Source of the DNA: Pogona vitticeps
Taxonomy: Eukaryota; Chordata; Lepidosauria; Squamata; Agamidae
Reading direction: 5' to 3'
DNA length: 64,000 bases
NCBI RefSeq assembly: GCF_051106095.1
Contig: NC_135787.1
Coordinates: 157,116,001 to 157,180,000 of the forward strand
The position numbers and the translations under genes are program-made. The notes under the pieces were generated by a model. That model ran no database searches and was not told the origin of the DNA. It saw nothing but the letters and a program-made list of their open reading frames with translations. This document shows positions 50,764 to 62,928 of the stretch, in pieces (position 1 is the stretch's first letter; the number at the start of each line of letters is the position of its first letter).

Positions 50764-53700
50764 GTATCCTTTTCCATTGCACGGGGTGTAGTATTTGGTA
50801 CTGTCTTTTGCATTGTTTGGTAGTTTTAAAAAAGCAGATATTTTAATGGAGGTAGGTTTGAAGTAGTTTATGTAGTTGGTAAGTCTGGCCTGATGTAATT
50901 GTAGGCCTATAGTGGTTTAATATTAGTAAGTCTACTCTGCATAGGATTGACACTAAATTTAGCAGAGAGGAGAAACTATGATCCTCAATATGTTTTTGGA
51001 GTATATTTCCCATTAGCTTTAGTCAACATAACTAACTGTGAAGTATTATTGAAGCGGTAGTGCAAGGACATTTGGAGAGCCACAGTGGCCCACCCATAAT
51101 TTAATCAATGTGTCCAAAAATGAAAGCCAGAGTTATCCAAGTATGGGATGTATATCACAGGGTGTATGCTTTATTAGCATAGTCTTCATGTATAGGAATA
51201 TTTCATATGAGACCATTTCAGATGTTGCTGCCTTGCTGTTTCCTTCGTTTTTTGCCATTGGTTGTACTGATTGGGGCTGATGGGAGCTGAAGTCAATAGA
51301 CATCATGTGTTCCGTATCTCTGGTGTACATTATTTAGTCCAGGCACTCAGCCTGAAAGCATGGAGGGCTTGAAGGGTGGTGTGGACAGGGGTACATGCAT
51401 GCATCTCTCTCTTCACATCTGTACACCAACTGGAAGTTCTAGAGACCACCATATGTTCACTCTGAATATCTGCATAGGCATGGTAGGTGCATTCAGCTAA
51501 CATGCTTAGAATGTTCCTGTGACAGACAGATAAGGAAAGGCTACAGATCATGGAAATATTTTAAGTGTATTTCAATGAAAACATACAATACCTAAGCAGA
51601 TTTTTGCACTGAATATGTGAGAGTCCACAAGACTTTCAGGTGAGCAGGGAGGGGGAGGCTTACCTGCAACACCATATCACACACTATATTTTAAGTCATC
51701 ACCACTCTCATGCTGAATGGGACTGGCATGTTTTGGCAATTTGATTAATTAATGCAGTAGTTTAAACAAACATCTTAAATGATTGCATCACCCTCGTTGT
51801 AACTTGACCATTTGAAAACAGATGGACCTCAGTACTGATGCCAGTAGCAGGCTGCCTAGTATCAATCCCGTGAAAATGTGGTCTATTACCAGTCTTGATT
51901 TATGTACCTTCCATCCTGTTGTGGTTTTCTTCTTCCATACTTCAGTGGTAATGCTAGATAACATAGCCAAGTACACTCAGAACCTGAACAAGTTATTTCT
52001 TTGGACTCCAACTCCCTCTAAGGAGTTGGGAGTCCAAAGAAGTAACTTTCCCCCTGTTGTTGTTGTTTACTCGTTAAGTCGTATCCGACTCTTTGTGACC
52101 CCATAGACCAAAGCACACCAGGCCCTCCTGTCTTCCACTGCCTCCTGGAGTTTGCTCAAATTCATGTTGGTAGCTTCAATGACACTGTCCAACCATCTCC
52201 TCTGTCTCCCCTTCTCCTCTTGCCTTCACATTTTCCCAACATCAGGGTCCTTTCCAGTGAATCTTCTCTTCTGATGAGATGGTCAAGGTATTGGAGCCTC
52301 AGCTTCAGGATCTGTCCTTCCAGTGAGCACTCAGGGTTGATTTCCTTAAGAATGGATCTGTTTGATCTCCTTACAGTCCAGGGGACTCTCAAGAGTCTCC
52401 TTCAGCACCACAATTCAAAAGCATCAATTCTTTGGCAGTCAACCTTCTTTATGGTCCAGCTCTCACTTCCATACAACACTACTGGAAAAACCATAGCTTT
52501 GACTATTCGGATTTTTGTCAGCAAGATGATGTCTCTGCTTTTTAAGATGCTGTCTAGGTTTGTCATCACTTTCCTCCCAAGAAGCAGGTGTCTTTTAATT
52601 TCGTGGCTGCTGTCACCACCTGCAGTGATCATGGAGTCCAAGGAAGTAAAATCTGTCACTGCCTCCATATCTTCCCCTTCTATTTGCTAGGAGGTGATGG
52701 GACCAGTGGCCATGATCTTAGTTTTTTTAATATTTAGCTTCTGACCATTTTTTGTGCTTTCCTCTTTCACCCTCATTAAGAGATTCTTTAATTCCTCCTC
52801 ACTTTCTGCCATCAGAGTGGTATCATCTGCATATCTGAGGCTGTTGATATTTCTTCCGGCAGTCTTAATTCCAGCATGGGTTTCATCTAGTCCTGCCTTT
52901 CTCATGATGCATGTAAGTTAAATAAGCAGGGAGACAATATACAGCCTTTTCCTACTCCTTTCCCAATTTTGAACCAATCAGTTGTTCCATATCCAGTTCT
53001 AACTGTTGCTTCCTATCCCACATATAGATTTCTCAGGTGATAGGTAAGGTGGTCAGGCACTCCCATTTCTTTAAGAATTTGCCATAGTTTGCTGTGGTCC
53101 ACTTTCCCCCTAAGGTGCCTTAAAGACTGTAAAGGTGCAGAAATACTTCTTTGCACAAGCATTTAGTAGATGGCCAGAATCCTATTATCCTACAAATGCT
53201 AAGGATTCCAGCCAGTCCTTTTCAGCCTTCAAAAGGTCCCCCAACAGGTTTTTTATTTGTAACTGAAAGTAAAACTGAACAGTTACTTTAGAACAGCATT
53301 AGAAATTATTACAAGCCATTTAAAAACCATTAAAAGTTTGGCAGAATAAAAATGTGCACACCTGAAACAGTTGGAGACAAAGCTACTTGGACTGCCTATT
53401 TGGAGCTACTTCCATAATTAGGATGCTGATACTGGAAAAAAATCCTTCACTGAACGCCAGTGTGACCAGTATATGTCCTGTGAGCCATGTTAAGAGCTTT
53501 TGCTGCTCTTTTGCGGTGTTGCTTGCCAAACCAGTTGGCAGTGTGGCAGCTGATTTATGTGTCCTAGGTTTGGTGAGCAGCTTTACTCTTTAGTCCCAAA
53601 GGGCTCATAGCATGGAAGGATGCTGTGGCTTTCTCTCACTTTCTGTTGCATTATGGGCAACCATTACAGTTGCTGTGAACCTACAGTAGCAAATTGAGTG

Positions 53701-56700
53701 GCTGTCCATCCCTTAGTGCACTTATCTGCTCTGGGGACTATTCCTTGAAACACATCCTTTGAATATGAATGTTTTGCTTTGACTTTTGTTCAGTGAGAGA
53801 AACTGTCATCCCTACTGTGCACAGAACTCCGTTCTACCAGTCCAGCAACATAATTTTAATAAATAAGCATCTGGTAGTTTGCTAGCAGCCAAACATGATC
53901 CTTTCAATGGCTTTTTTAATGGGTTGTTAATGGTATGATTGAAAAGCAGAGGTTATGAGTTACATTGTTACTTCATTTTGTCTGGCTTCTGTTATCCTAC
54001 AAACGATTTGATGTCCTTATATTGCGAGCTACTTGCGTATAGGACTTCTAACACTAAGAAAAATTTGTGCAATTCTCTGACCCAGTGGGTTGGGGTGATT
54101 TCATTAAGCAGCAATAGGTTGCCAGATGTTAGGCTAGTGAGACTGATTTTAACTTCAACTCCAATGTCTATGCAAAACATATATTAGAACTTTGATCCCA
54201 AGAATTTATTTTGAACACAAGAGCTAAATGCAATTTAAAGCCCTTCCATGAAGAAAATCAAGTCTTCCTATGTTATTCTTTCTTCATTTTAGAAATATAA
54301 TTTGAGAGAGAGAGAGAAAAACAAATGATGTTAATGGTTCAAATGAACCATTGGGGAGGCATGTGTCACTTCAGTGCTGCAGGATGAGATCTGTGCCCAG
54401 ACCACAACCTTCCCTTGTGCTGTTGTTAAGTGGTTATACTCAGGAATCTTTGCTGATGAGTTGCAAATTACCCAGAGATCCACCAGTATGTTGAGATCTA
54501 GCTTCTAACCACTTCCAAGTTCTATGTACCAGAGTAATAAGAAATCATATGGTCTTGCATGTCTATGGTCCAGTTCATAGTACTTAAGATGCTCAACTAT
54601 ATCCCAAGGATTCAGTCCAAATTCCTGGCTCCAGTACTAGATTGAAGTGGAATTTTTCTTGCATCCCTTATATCAGAAGTTAGGTTTCATAATGGCGCCT
54701 CATTCTCTTATGTGTCGTAGGCTTCTTGTTAGCCAGATTGCCCCAACCGAGCAGCTCTGAATGCATGTATGTAGGAAGACATTTGCTTGAATATTTAATA
54801 GAGCTCTTCCAACAGTGTTTCTTACAGTTATGTCAAAGGGCCATGTAGATAAGGCTATGGACAGGTAACCTGAGTGCTGGATAATGTCTGGCTTCCCCAT
54901 TCATTTACAAAACCCAAGCACGTTGCTTTATGTGGGTCAGAAGGTTTCTACAGTAAACATTTCTGTTTGCAGTCTGAATTTTTACTATCTTCAAATGAAA
55001 GTAAAATAGCAAACATTGCCCTGTGGATCATTAGTTTCTCTTAGCTGACAACTGCAGTGCCTTCCTTTGGTTGACCACTATCATTTAGAGGAAAAGTTTC
55101 CTTGGATAAATGTTTTTACTGAGAAGGAACAACAGGTTGTTTGATAAGCCTGGGCTCTGTGGCAAGGAGTCATTTGCTTTCCCACAGCTGTCACCTGATA
55201 ACTAAGAGTCTCTCCCTGCCCTCCTCGTGTGTCATTCAACAGAGGAGAAGCTGCTTTGAATTTGCCAGTCTCTCCATTTGCCAAAGACTTCAGTGTCTTT
55301 CATATGCCTGAGTTGATAAGTACATCTTGTTAGCTCCTGGGAATCAAGGCTGTAGTAGCTTGTCATCGGTGACAGCCTGATTGTACACTGAACTAAGCAT
55401 GCTTAAATCCATTGAAATCAGTGGATACAGCTTGCCTAAATCTGGACAGGTTCAGGGCTGAACAGCTCAGAGATGATAATCTTTATTCAACTTTATCAGA
55501 TACTGCAAGCAGCATAACTGGATGAAGCTATTATGAATCCTCGAAGCTTCAGCAGTTTCTAATGTGCTGTGCATTTAAGGAAACAAAACTGATTAGCTAC
55601 TCCCCACTTTTTTGCCTTGTCTAAGAAGTATTAGACATCAAAATAGACTTTATATCTTTTATAATATAGAGAGAAAATGATTTAGTAAGGCTGCTCTTGT
55701 TGAGACCAACAGTATAATTTAGATCTAGATCAGTTAAAATAATCACCAATTTAATGCTAAGCTGTGTTGTTAAAGGGGATGGATTAATACTTTTATTTTC
55801 CAAGCTATCGTACAAAGATTTGCATCATGATCCATGACTCTTGTTTCAGATAACTTTCTGGTAACTGCATCTACTGTTGGTGATAAAATAGTGATTTCCA
55901 ATTGTAAAGGTAAACCAGTTCCACTCTTTGAATTAGCTGAAGGGGTAAGTAAAACCTGCTCTTTGTTTTACAGTGTAAGCCTATACATAAGTTTACTCAG
56001 AAATTAGTCTAATTATAATTAATGGAGCTTAATTCCTGGTATTAAGTAGGTGTGGGACTGAAGTTCTGTACACACTTCCCTGGGGGTAAGACAGTACATA
56101 AGATTTGCTAAGAAATTAGAAGTTCTTGTCTCTTGTTTTAACTGGAAAGATATAGAATATACTACTTAATTAGATATGCTCAAATCTGTGACACACTTTG
56201 ATTCTTTTAAAAAGTCCCATTACTCTTAATGTATGATGTCATGAAGCAGCAATATTAAAGGGGAGAGACATTGACTTAGTGCTACTTAACAGTGCATGAG
56301 CTTACTTGATGGCCACTTTTGCACATCACTGATTTACATAGGCTTCTCTGAAAGATTTAATCAACAGAAATTAGGTTTTGGATGAATTATATGAAAATAA
56401 TTTCATTACCTATCTTAAAGAAGAGTTTTATTTTTGTAACAGCAACTGCTAGCTGGATAGCTGAGTGAGTTAGGTATTTGGGTGCGGAGCCAGAGGTTGG
56501 ATGTTTGACTCCCCACTGTGCATCCCAGGGGAAGAGCCACCCTGTGTAGCTTTGGGCAAGCTGCACAGTCTCAGCCTGCTCCCAAAATAAGAGAATGATA
56601 AACCACTTCTGAATATGCTATACCTTGAAAATCCTGGGGTTTCCATGGGTAAGAATTGCCTTGATGGCAACTAATTATTTTTAACAGCAACCAAGACAAA

Positions 56701-57015
56701 GCTCAAGAAAATAAAGATAACTGGCTGTGCTGGTGGTAGTTAGGTAATAGAAATCATTGTTACTAAAGTTTTTGTTTACTCTTGAGTGCTGTAGCGAGTA
56801 CGTGTCATTTCTTGTGTGTTTCAATGTATCCTATCCTCCTGTGTGGTACCTGAGATGATATATTGAATTGTTTCATTTCCCCCCCCCCCACAATCCAGGG
56901 GAAACAAACATGTATAAATCTGAGTTCTAATTCAATGTATATTGCAAGTGGAGGCACCGATAGCACTGTTAATATCTGGGATTTAAAGTTCAGAAAACTT
57001 CACAGATCTCTTAAG
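50625..57015 (+). CDS. NEDD1: NEDD1, N-terminal coding exons (gene continues right)
   Basis: NEDD1 (GCP-WD) is a WD40-repeat protein that recruits the gamma-tubulin ring complex to centrosomes and the spindle, and so controls microtubule nucleation (established knowledge). Three coding exons are visible: 50617-50763 (ATG at 50625), 55850-55944 and 56899-57015, 117 codons in all, phases matching and no stops. The N-terminus MQESIRFASSGDDDVKIWDA reads straight into WD40 blades, with ITLVDQFSPH, FLVTASTVGDKIVI, and the end of a blade, STVNIWDLKFRKLHRSLK. An 8-base 5' UTR segment GTACAGCC precedes the ATG, so the upstream exon is non-coding. The remaining blades and the C-terminal gamma-tubulin-binding part lie beyond the window; no further exon was found up to 64000. 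The introns hold MITEs, a BovB and Sauria SINEs. Confidence 0.9.
51992..52045. repeat. inverted repeat beside BovB
   Basis: Arms of about 25 bp with a shared TTCTTTGGACTC core, one mismatch and one indel, separated by a few bases. It ends where the target duplication of the neighbouring BovB begins. Confidence 0.8.
52056..53100 (-). mobile_element. BovB LINE, 5'-truncated
   Basis: Minus-strand 3' portion of BovB, with ETHAGIKTAGRNINSLRYAD near 52850, YGSESWTIKKVDCQRIDAFE near 52440 and the C-terminal block MRVPWTVRRSNRSILKEI near 52350. The truncation falls within the palm of the reverse transcriptase. An 11-bp duplication ACTTTCCCCCT is at 52045-52055 and 53101-53111. It lies in NEDD1 intron 2. 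Confidence 0.93.
53112..55849 (+). other. NEDD1 intron, unassigned
   Basis: About 2.7 kb with no named repeat, exon or RNA gene that I can support. Contains a (GA)n run near 54307. Confidence 0.4.
55850..55944 (+). CDS. NEDD1: NEDD1 second coding exon
   Basis: Acceptor TTGTTTCAG, reads NFLVTASTVGDKIVISNCKG to LFELAEG and ends in phase 0 at GTAAGT, a consensus-like donor. Confidence 0.9.
56447..56682 (+). mobile_element. tRNA-derived SINE, body type A
   Basis: Head CTAGCTGGATAGCTGAGTG, B-box-like GGTTGGATGTTTGACTCC, and a body with TTTGGGCAAGCTGCACAG. Flanked by AACAGCAAC at 56438-56446 and 56683-56691, a 9-bp target duplication. Confidence 0.82.
56899..57015 (+). CDS. NEDD1: NEDD1 third coding exon
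   Basis: Acceptor after a C-rich tract ending CACAATCCAG, reads GKQTCINLSSNSMYIASGG to FRKLHRSLK, phase 0, donor GTAAGA. Encodes the end of a WD40 blade (STVNIWDLK). Confidence 0.9.
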
Positions 57016-57104
57016 GTAAGACAAACTGTTTTATTTTGGCCATTTCACTGTGTATGTGTGTGACTGATAAAACAATGCTTGGACCTAGACATAAATATGC
57101 TTAG

Positions 57105-57439
57105 GTAAAGGTTCCCCTTGACATTTAGTCCAGTTGTGTCCGACTCTAGGATGCAGTGCTCATCCCTGTTTCCAAGCCATAGAGCCAGTGTTTGCCCAAA
57201 GATTGTTTCTGTGGTCATGTGACCAGCACGACTAGACACGGAATGCCATTACCTTCCCACCAAGGTGGTATCTATTTATCTACTCACATTTACATGCTTT
57301 CGAACTGCTAGGTTGGCAGGAGCTGGGACAAGCGATGGGAGTTCACTCCGTTGCGTGGATTCGATCTTACGACTGCTGGTCTTCCGACCTTGCAGTACAG
57401 AGGCTTCTGCGGTTTAACCTGCAGCGCCACCACGTCCTT
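57105..57439 (-). mobile_element. Sauria SINE
   Basis: A tRNA-like 5' head (GGACGTGGTGGCGCTGCAGG on the minus strand), an unrelated body and a BovB-like end (GAGTCGGACACAACTGGAC) followed by an AACCTTTACC tail. A 9-bp target duplication TATGCTTAG is at 57096-57104 and 57440-57448. Confidence 0.9.
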
Positions 57440-57864
57440 TATGCTTAGAGTAGATCAATTGAAACCTTAGTGTACATGTTAGTCACAACTAACTTGTCTC
57501 AATCTGACCGAATAAGTAATCCCAAATCTGTAATACTGGACTCTGATCTTTCAAAATTAACATTCACAGGTGTTTGTATTTACAGTATAGTAAGGACAGT
57601 GTTGCTAAATAAGGGTCTTCTCAAGCCTTCATTCTATTATAGAATAACGGGCAGGAAAGGATGGTTGTCCAAATGTTGCTGGACTGCAACTCCCAAATTA
57701 TTAGAGCTCTGTGTTCCTGCAAATATGGATAGTGGATTATGTTATCCATTGATACTAAACCTCGAGCTCCTGCAGATAAGGAATATTCACTGGAATACCA
57801 AAATAAATTGCTGGACACGAGTAGTAGGGTGATGGTTTTATATATATATACACACACACACATA

Positions 57865-59034
57865 CAGTGGTGCCCCCGTACTGGATTAATCGTCGCTATC
57901 CGGAAACATTGCTAAACGGAGCATAAAACCCCATAGGAACGCATTAAACCTGTTCAGCGAAGATCCTCCATAGGGGCAGCCATTTTCGCCGCCTCGGTAA
58001 GCGAGGGCAGCGCGCGAAAATGGTTGCGGCGGCCATTTTTTGAACCGCCAATGAGCTGTGTGAAAATGGGGCCTTTGGGAGGACCAAAGCCCCCATTTTC
58101 ACACAGCCGGCCGAAGCGCTTCAGAATGGCGGCAGGGGAGCCCTCCCCCGCGGCCACTCCGAAGCGCCCACGGCGAAAATGCCACAAAAAAACAACACAC
58201 ACACACACAAACTACAAACATAACCCCCCCAGTCCAAACCCACCCTCCAAAATCCACACAGAAAATTTTTTTAAAAAGGACTTACCGGTCCGAAGCCTCC
58301 CGGCGCTCCTCTAGCCGCCCAGCGCTCTGCTGCCTTTGGAGCTTTCAAAGGGCTTCCTCCAATGTCGAGGAAAGCCCTTTGAAACCTCTGAAGGCACCGA
58401 GGACCCCCAGGGAGGCCTCCCATGGTGGCGTGCAAGCCCTGGGAGACCTCCCTGGGGGTCCCCACCACCGTGATGGGCGGCTTTGGAAGCAAGCCGGCAG
58501 GTCAGGGAGGAATCAGCTCCCTCCTTCCAGCCAACGGTGAGTCCCCTTTGCGCCGGCTGAGCTCAGCCCAGCGCGAGGAGGACCCAGCGTTGCTTGCAAG
58601 GAGGGAGCCGATTCCTCCCTGCCTGACTGGCTTGCTTTTCCAAAGGAGAAGCAAGCCGGTGGCTAGGGAGGAATCGGCTCCCTCCTTCCACCTGACGGTG
58701 ACTCCCCTTCGCGCCGGCTGAGCTCAGCCCAGCGCGAAGAGGACCCAGCGTCGGGTGAAAGGAGGGAGCCAATTCCTCCCTGGCCGGCCCTCCCCCGTGG
58801 CCGCTCTTAAGCGTCGGCTGGCATTTTTGGAGCGGGCGCGTCAGAGCGGCCGTGGGAGAGCCCTCTCCTGTGGCCGATCCGACGCGCGTCTCCGAAAATG
58901 CCGGCTGGCGCTTCAGAGCAGCCGCGGGAGAGACCATAGGCAACATCACAATGCGATCGCTTTTGCGATAGCAAAAAACGAATCGCTATGTGGATTCGTC
59001 GTTAAACGGGCCGCTCGTTATGCGAGGCACCACT
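57865..59034. mobile_element. large GC-rich Tigger/pogo-like MITE, ~1.17 kb
   Basis: Left end CAGTGGTGCCCCCGTACTGG next to (TA)n/(CA)n and right end TTATGCGAGGCACCACT next to (GT)n. The interior is CpG-rich with two tandem copies of a ~118-bp unit that is itself an inverted repeat (GAGGAATCAGCTCCCTCC at 58507, GAGGAATCGGCTCCCTCC at 58668, spacing 161). It has no transposase. Open reading frames on both strands are by-products of the base composition. Located in a NEDD1 intron. Confidence 0.8.
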
Positions 59035-59906
59035 TTGTGTGTGTGTGTGCGTGTGTGTGTGTGTGTGCTTCATTTATATAACATTTTTTCTGCCAAATCA
59101 TTCAAGTTAATATAATTGCGTTACAGGATCTGTAAGCTTAATGTGAGGAAACAAGTACTAATGAGGCATGTCAAAGTGCAGCCAAGTCCCCACAGTAATA
59201 TATGCACAGTTCTCTCTCTTTTTTTGTCTGAATCTTTTTAAGCTGTTGATAATCCCTAAACACCTATGCCACTGTAATTACAGAATTGAGTTGTAGTCCT
59301 GATTTTAGGATTTCCTGCTTTATAATTGTGGTATGATAATGAATGTCTGTTTAAATAACTGTTTTTGTGTGAGGATATTATGCTTGACATTTCTGTGTAT
59401 GCAAATATAGGATTATGTGGAAGATTGACAGTTCTTGGATAAATAATCCTAATGCCAGAAGACATTTTATATGCTGGTAAAAACAATTATTACAACTCCA
59501 CTGTATTAGAACAGGATGCCATCAACCTTTGAATATGTGCTCTCAAGTTGCATCTGTCCTTATACATATTTACAATAGTCTTCTATGAATCCATTACTAT
59601 TACACCTCCAATGCCAGCAACACCACTATCCTTATGTACAAGGCAGTTTACCAGAGTTACATAGGCATAGACAGGTTCTGGCTTTTAAGGACCTGATACT
59701 GTAGTCTAATTTGTTTTTGTGAATAGTGGTGTGATTTGACTGCTGAGCCACATATTTAGAATAAACATGTAATATAATTCTCTAGAAATGTGTCATTTTG
59801 AAATATATATTGGATATTCTACCTATCTGTACATATATGTACAGTATGGACATTTGTGTGTACATATATGTACTTATATAGATATGGATATCTATTTGGT
59901 TACAGT

Positions 59907-59998
59907 GTCAGAAGTTTGATTCCCCACTGTGCCTCCTTGACAGGAGCTGGACGTGATGATCCATAGGGTCCCTTCCAGCTCTGCAGTTCTAAGATTAT
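59907..59998 (+). mobile_element. tRNA-derived SINE, body type B, 5'-truncated
   Basis: GTCAGAAGTTTGATTCCCC to CCAGCTCTGCAGTTCTAAG, with CATAGGGTCCCTTCCAGC in between. The tRNA-like head is missing. Confidence 0.65.
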
Positions 59999-60003
59999 TA
60001 AGG

Positions 60004-60140
60004 ATTGCTGGAAAGTGGTTTAGGTTTCTGGCTGAGGAGCCGGAGATTGGGAGTTTGATTCCCCACTGTACCTCCTTGACAGATGCATGACTCCATGGTC
60101 CATAGGGACTTTTCCAGCTCTGCAGATCTGAGGTTATTAT
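60004..60140 (+). mobile_element. tRNA-derived SINE, body type B
   Basis: Starts near the head (CTGGAAAGTGGTTTAGG), shows GGGAGTTTGATTCCCC and ends CTCTGCAGATCTGAGG. It directly follows another copy of the same family. Confidence 0.68.
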
Positions 60141-60203
60141 TATATACAATTTAGGTGTGAGATATTTTATATGCTACTTTTTAGGGCTCTCTAGACCTCT
60201 CTA

Positions 60204-60621
60204 CAGTGGTGCCTTGCTTAACGACATTAATTCGTTCCAGCGAAATCGCTGTAGAGCGAAAACGTCATAAAGCGAAATAAAAAAGCTGAAATGCATTAAA
60301 ATCCGGTTAATGTGTTCCAGTGGTCTGAAAACTCACCGTCCAGCGAAGATCCTACATGGGGCGGCCATTTTCAGTGTCTGTAGAGCGAGAAATCCGTCCC
60401 TAAGCACAGCGGGGAGCCATTTTGAGCACCTGGCAGCCCTTTTGAAAACCCGGCGATCAGCTGTTTTGATCGTCGTAATGCGAAGAATCGGGAACCGATC
60501 CTTGCAAAGGGAAAAAACCTCATTTAAAACATCGTTTTGCGATCGCAATTGTGATCGCAAAAACATCGTTGTGAAGCGGATTCATTGTTATATGGGGTAA
60601 TCGTTAAGCGGGGCGTGACTG
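60204..60621. mobile_element. Tigger/pogo-like MITE, ~418 bp
   Basis: TA-flanked CAGTGGTGCCTTGCTTAACG at the left and a degraded GCGGGGCGTGACTG right end. The interior resembles the copy at 17930. Confidence 0.85.
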
Positions 60622-62508
60622 TAATTATTTTCAGTAGAAATAACTGAAGTACAGTTACACCAGTGCTTAGCTCCCTGGGGAGGAACACACTGGAAGTCAA
60701 GCAAAACATAAGCGAAATAGGGAAGTCTTTGCATCTTTTCTAAAGTTTGAGAGCTTGTGTTCCAGCAAATGGAGGCACTTATCATGGTGGGATGAACAGC
60801 CACACTCTGGTGTTGAGAGAATTGCTACTCATAACTGTAATGTAGTAACTGAAGGTATAACTTAAAAGGATCATGTTAAACAGGAATGGCGGGGGAGTAG
60901 CTTTGTATATAAAGCTGGGGAGCATTTGGGTAAAAATCAAAAGAGAGAGGAACAATAGTATTGTTACTATGGAGGTCTGCTGCTGACCTCCCAGTCAGGC
61001 TGAAGATTTGGATGGTACCCTCCTAGACCAGACATTCAAAGAGCAGAGACATTGTAGTAGTGAGAGACTTCAGCTATCCTGATGTTGGAAGTGCAACTCC
61101 ACCTAGATGGCATGGTCCCACAATTTCCTCACTTGCCTTGATGGTAATTTAATGTCCTGGAACGTAGAAGAAGGAAGAAGAGGATAAGTTATCCTAAATT
61201 TGGTATTAAGTAATAGAGAAAAATTGGGCAGTGAGATGGAACAGTAGAAACTGGCTAGAAGTGACCATGCTGTCTTGACATGTGTTAAACTTGGAAATAC
61301 TGTAGGAAAGCTGACAGTAGAATAACACACCCTTTAGACTTTAGAAAAGCTGAATTTCAGTAAGCTCAAAGAAATGCTGGGTGAGATCTTATGATCAGAA
61401 ATACTCAAAGAGAAGGGAATCCATAATGGGTGGGAGTTTCTTAAGAGTGAGGTTCTCAGAGCATAATCACAAACAATTCCACTGAGAAAGAAATCTGAGA
61501 GTGACATCTAAAGAAACGAGGGTGGCTACATAAAGAGCTGCAACTTAAAGGGTCATGTAGAGGAAGTGGGGAAAGCGCCAGATCACCAAGGAAAGAGTAC
61601 AGAGATGTAGCCAGTATTTGTAGAGAGAAGGTTAGGAGGGCTGAAGTTCAAAATAAGTTCATACTTGCAGGAGAGGTGAAAAACAACAAAGTTGGATTTT
61701 TAAAAAGCTACATTTGAAGTAAAGGAAAGAAGAAGGAAATGGTAGGTTTGTGCATGGAGAGGACAGAGAATTACTAAGAGGTGACAGAAGGCAGAAGTAT
61801 TGAAGTCCTACTTTGCCTTTGTTTTCTCACAAAAGGAAATTAGTGCCATGCCTGTAGAAGCAGAAATGAGAAGGTTGCTGAGAAGGAGATGATATGGGAG
61901 CACAGGTACCTTAAATAAGTCTCCAGATGAGCTCCATCCAAGGGCACTAAAGCAGCTTGCAGATGTAATCTCAGAGTCTCTGTCTATGCTCTTCAAGAAT
62001 TCTTAGAGAACAGGTGAGGTCTGTGAAGACTTGAGGCATGGAAAGGGGGGGGGGAGAGATGATCCAGGCTACCGACTGGTCAGCTTGACAATCAGTACCA
62101 GGAAACATTCCAGAACAGATAATTAAACAGTCTGCAAGCACTTAGAAAAGGAAATTTTGATTTCTGAGACTCATCAGGGTTTTTCCCCAAAATATAGACA
62201 TTCCAAACTATTTTACCTTGGTTTTAAATGGAGTCACAAGCTGGGTAGATAAGGTAAAAACTACTGCATTTTGTAGTGGATCTTGATTTCAAGAAGGACT
62301 CTGACAAGATCCCTTACAATATTTTTGTGTTCAGGCTGGCAAAATCTGAGCTAGATGATAATACAGTTAGGTGAATTTTAAGCTGGTTGACTGCTAAAAA
62401 CCAAAGAGTCCTCACCATTGGCTTCTCATCCTCTTGAAGGGGAGTGAAAAGCGGGGTGCTACAGAGTTCTGTATAGCAAATGCAATACACAGCATGGTAA
62501 CCTTTATA

Positions 62509-62913
62509 CAGTGGTGCCTCACTAGACAATGATAATCCGTTCCACTGAAATCGCTGTTTAGCGAAATGATCTAGTGAAAAACATTTCCCCATTGGAATAC
62601 ATTGAAACCTGTTTAATGCGTTCCAGTGGGGAAGAATCGTTGTTGTCTAGCGAAGATCGGACATAGGAAAGCCGTTTTGCGAACCGCCAATCAGCTGTTT
62701 AAATCACTGTCTTACAAAGCTTAGATCCCGAAAACACCTGTTTGCAAGTGCGGAGGGAGCTGTCAAAATCGTCGTCTAGCGAAAATCGGTTTGCGAAGCA
62801 GGGAAATTCCCCCATAGGAATCACTGTTTTGCGAATCGCTATAGCGATCACAAAAAGTCAATGTCTAGTGAAAAAACTGTCATGCGAGGTAACTGTCTAG
62901 CAAGGCACCACTG
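62509..62913. mobile_element. Tigger/pogo-like MITE inserted in CR1, 405 bp
   Basis: TA-flanked, CAGTGGTGCCTCACTAGACA at the left and GTCTAGCAAGGCACCACTG at the right. Same subfamily as 45711-46129 but in the opposite orientation. Confidence 0.87.
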
Positions 62914-62928
62914 TATATATATGTATGT

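Noticed and set aside
58024-59081. several open frames on both strands
   Set aside because: They fall in the GC-rich palindromic core of a MITE and mirror each other.
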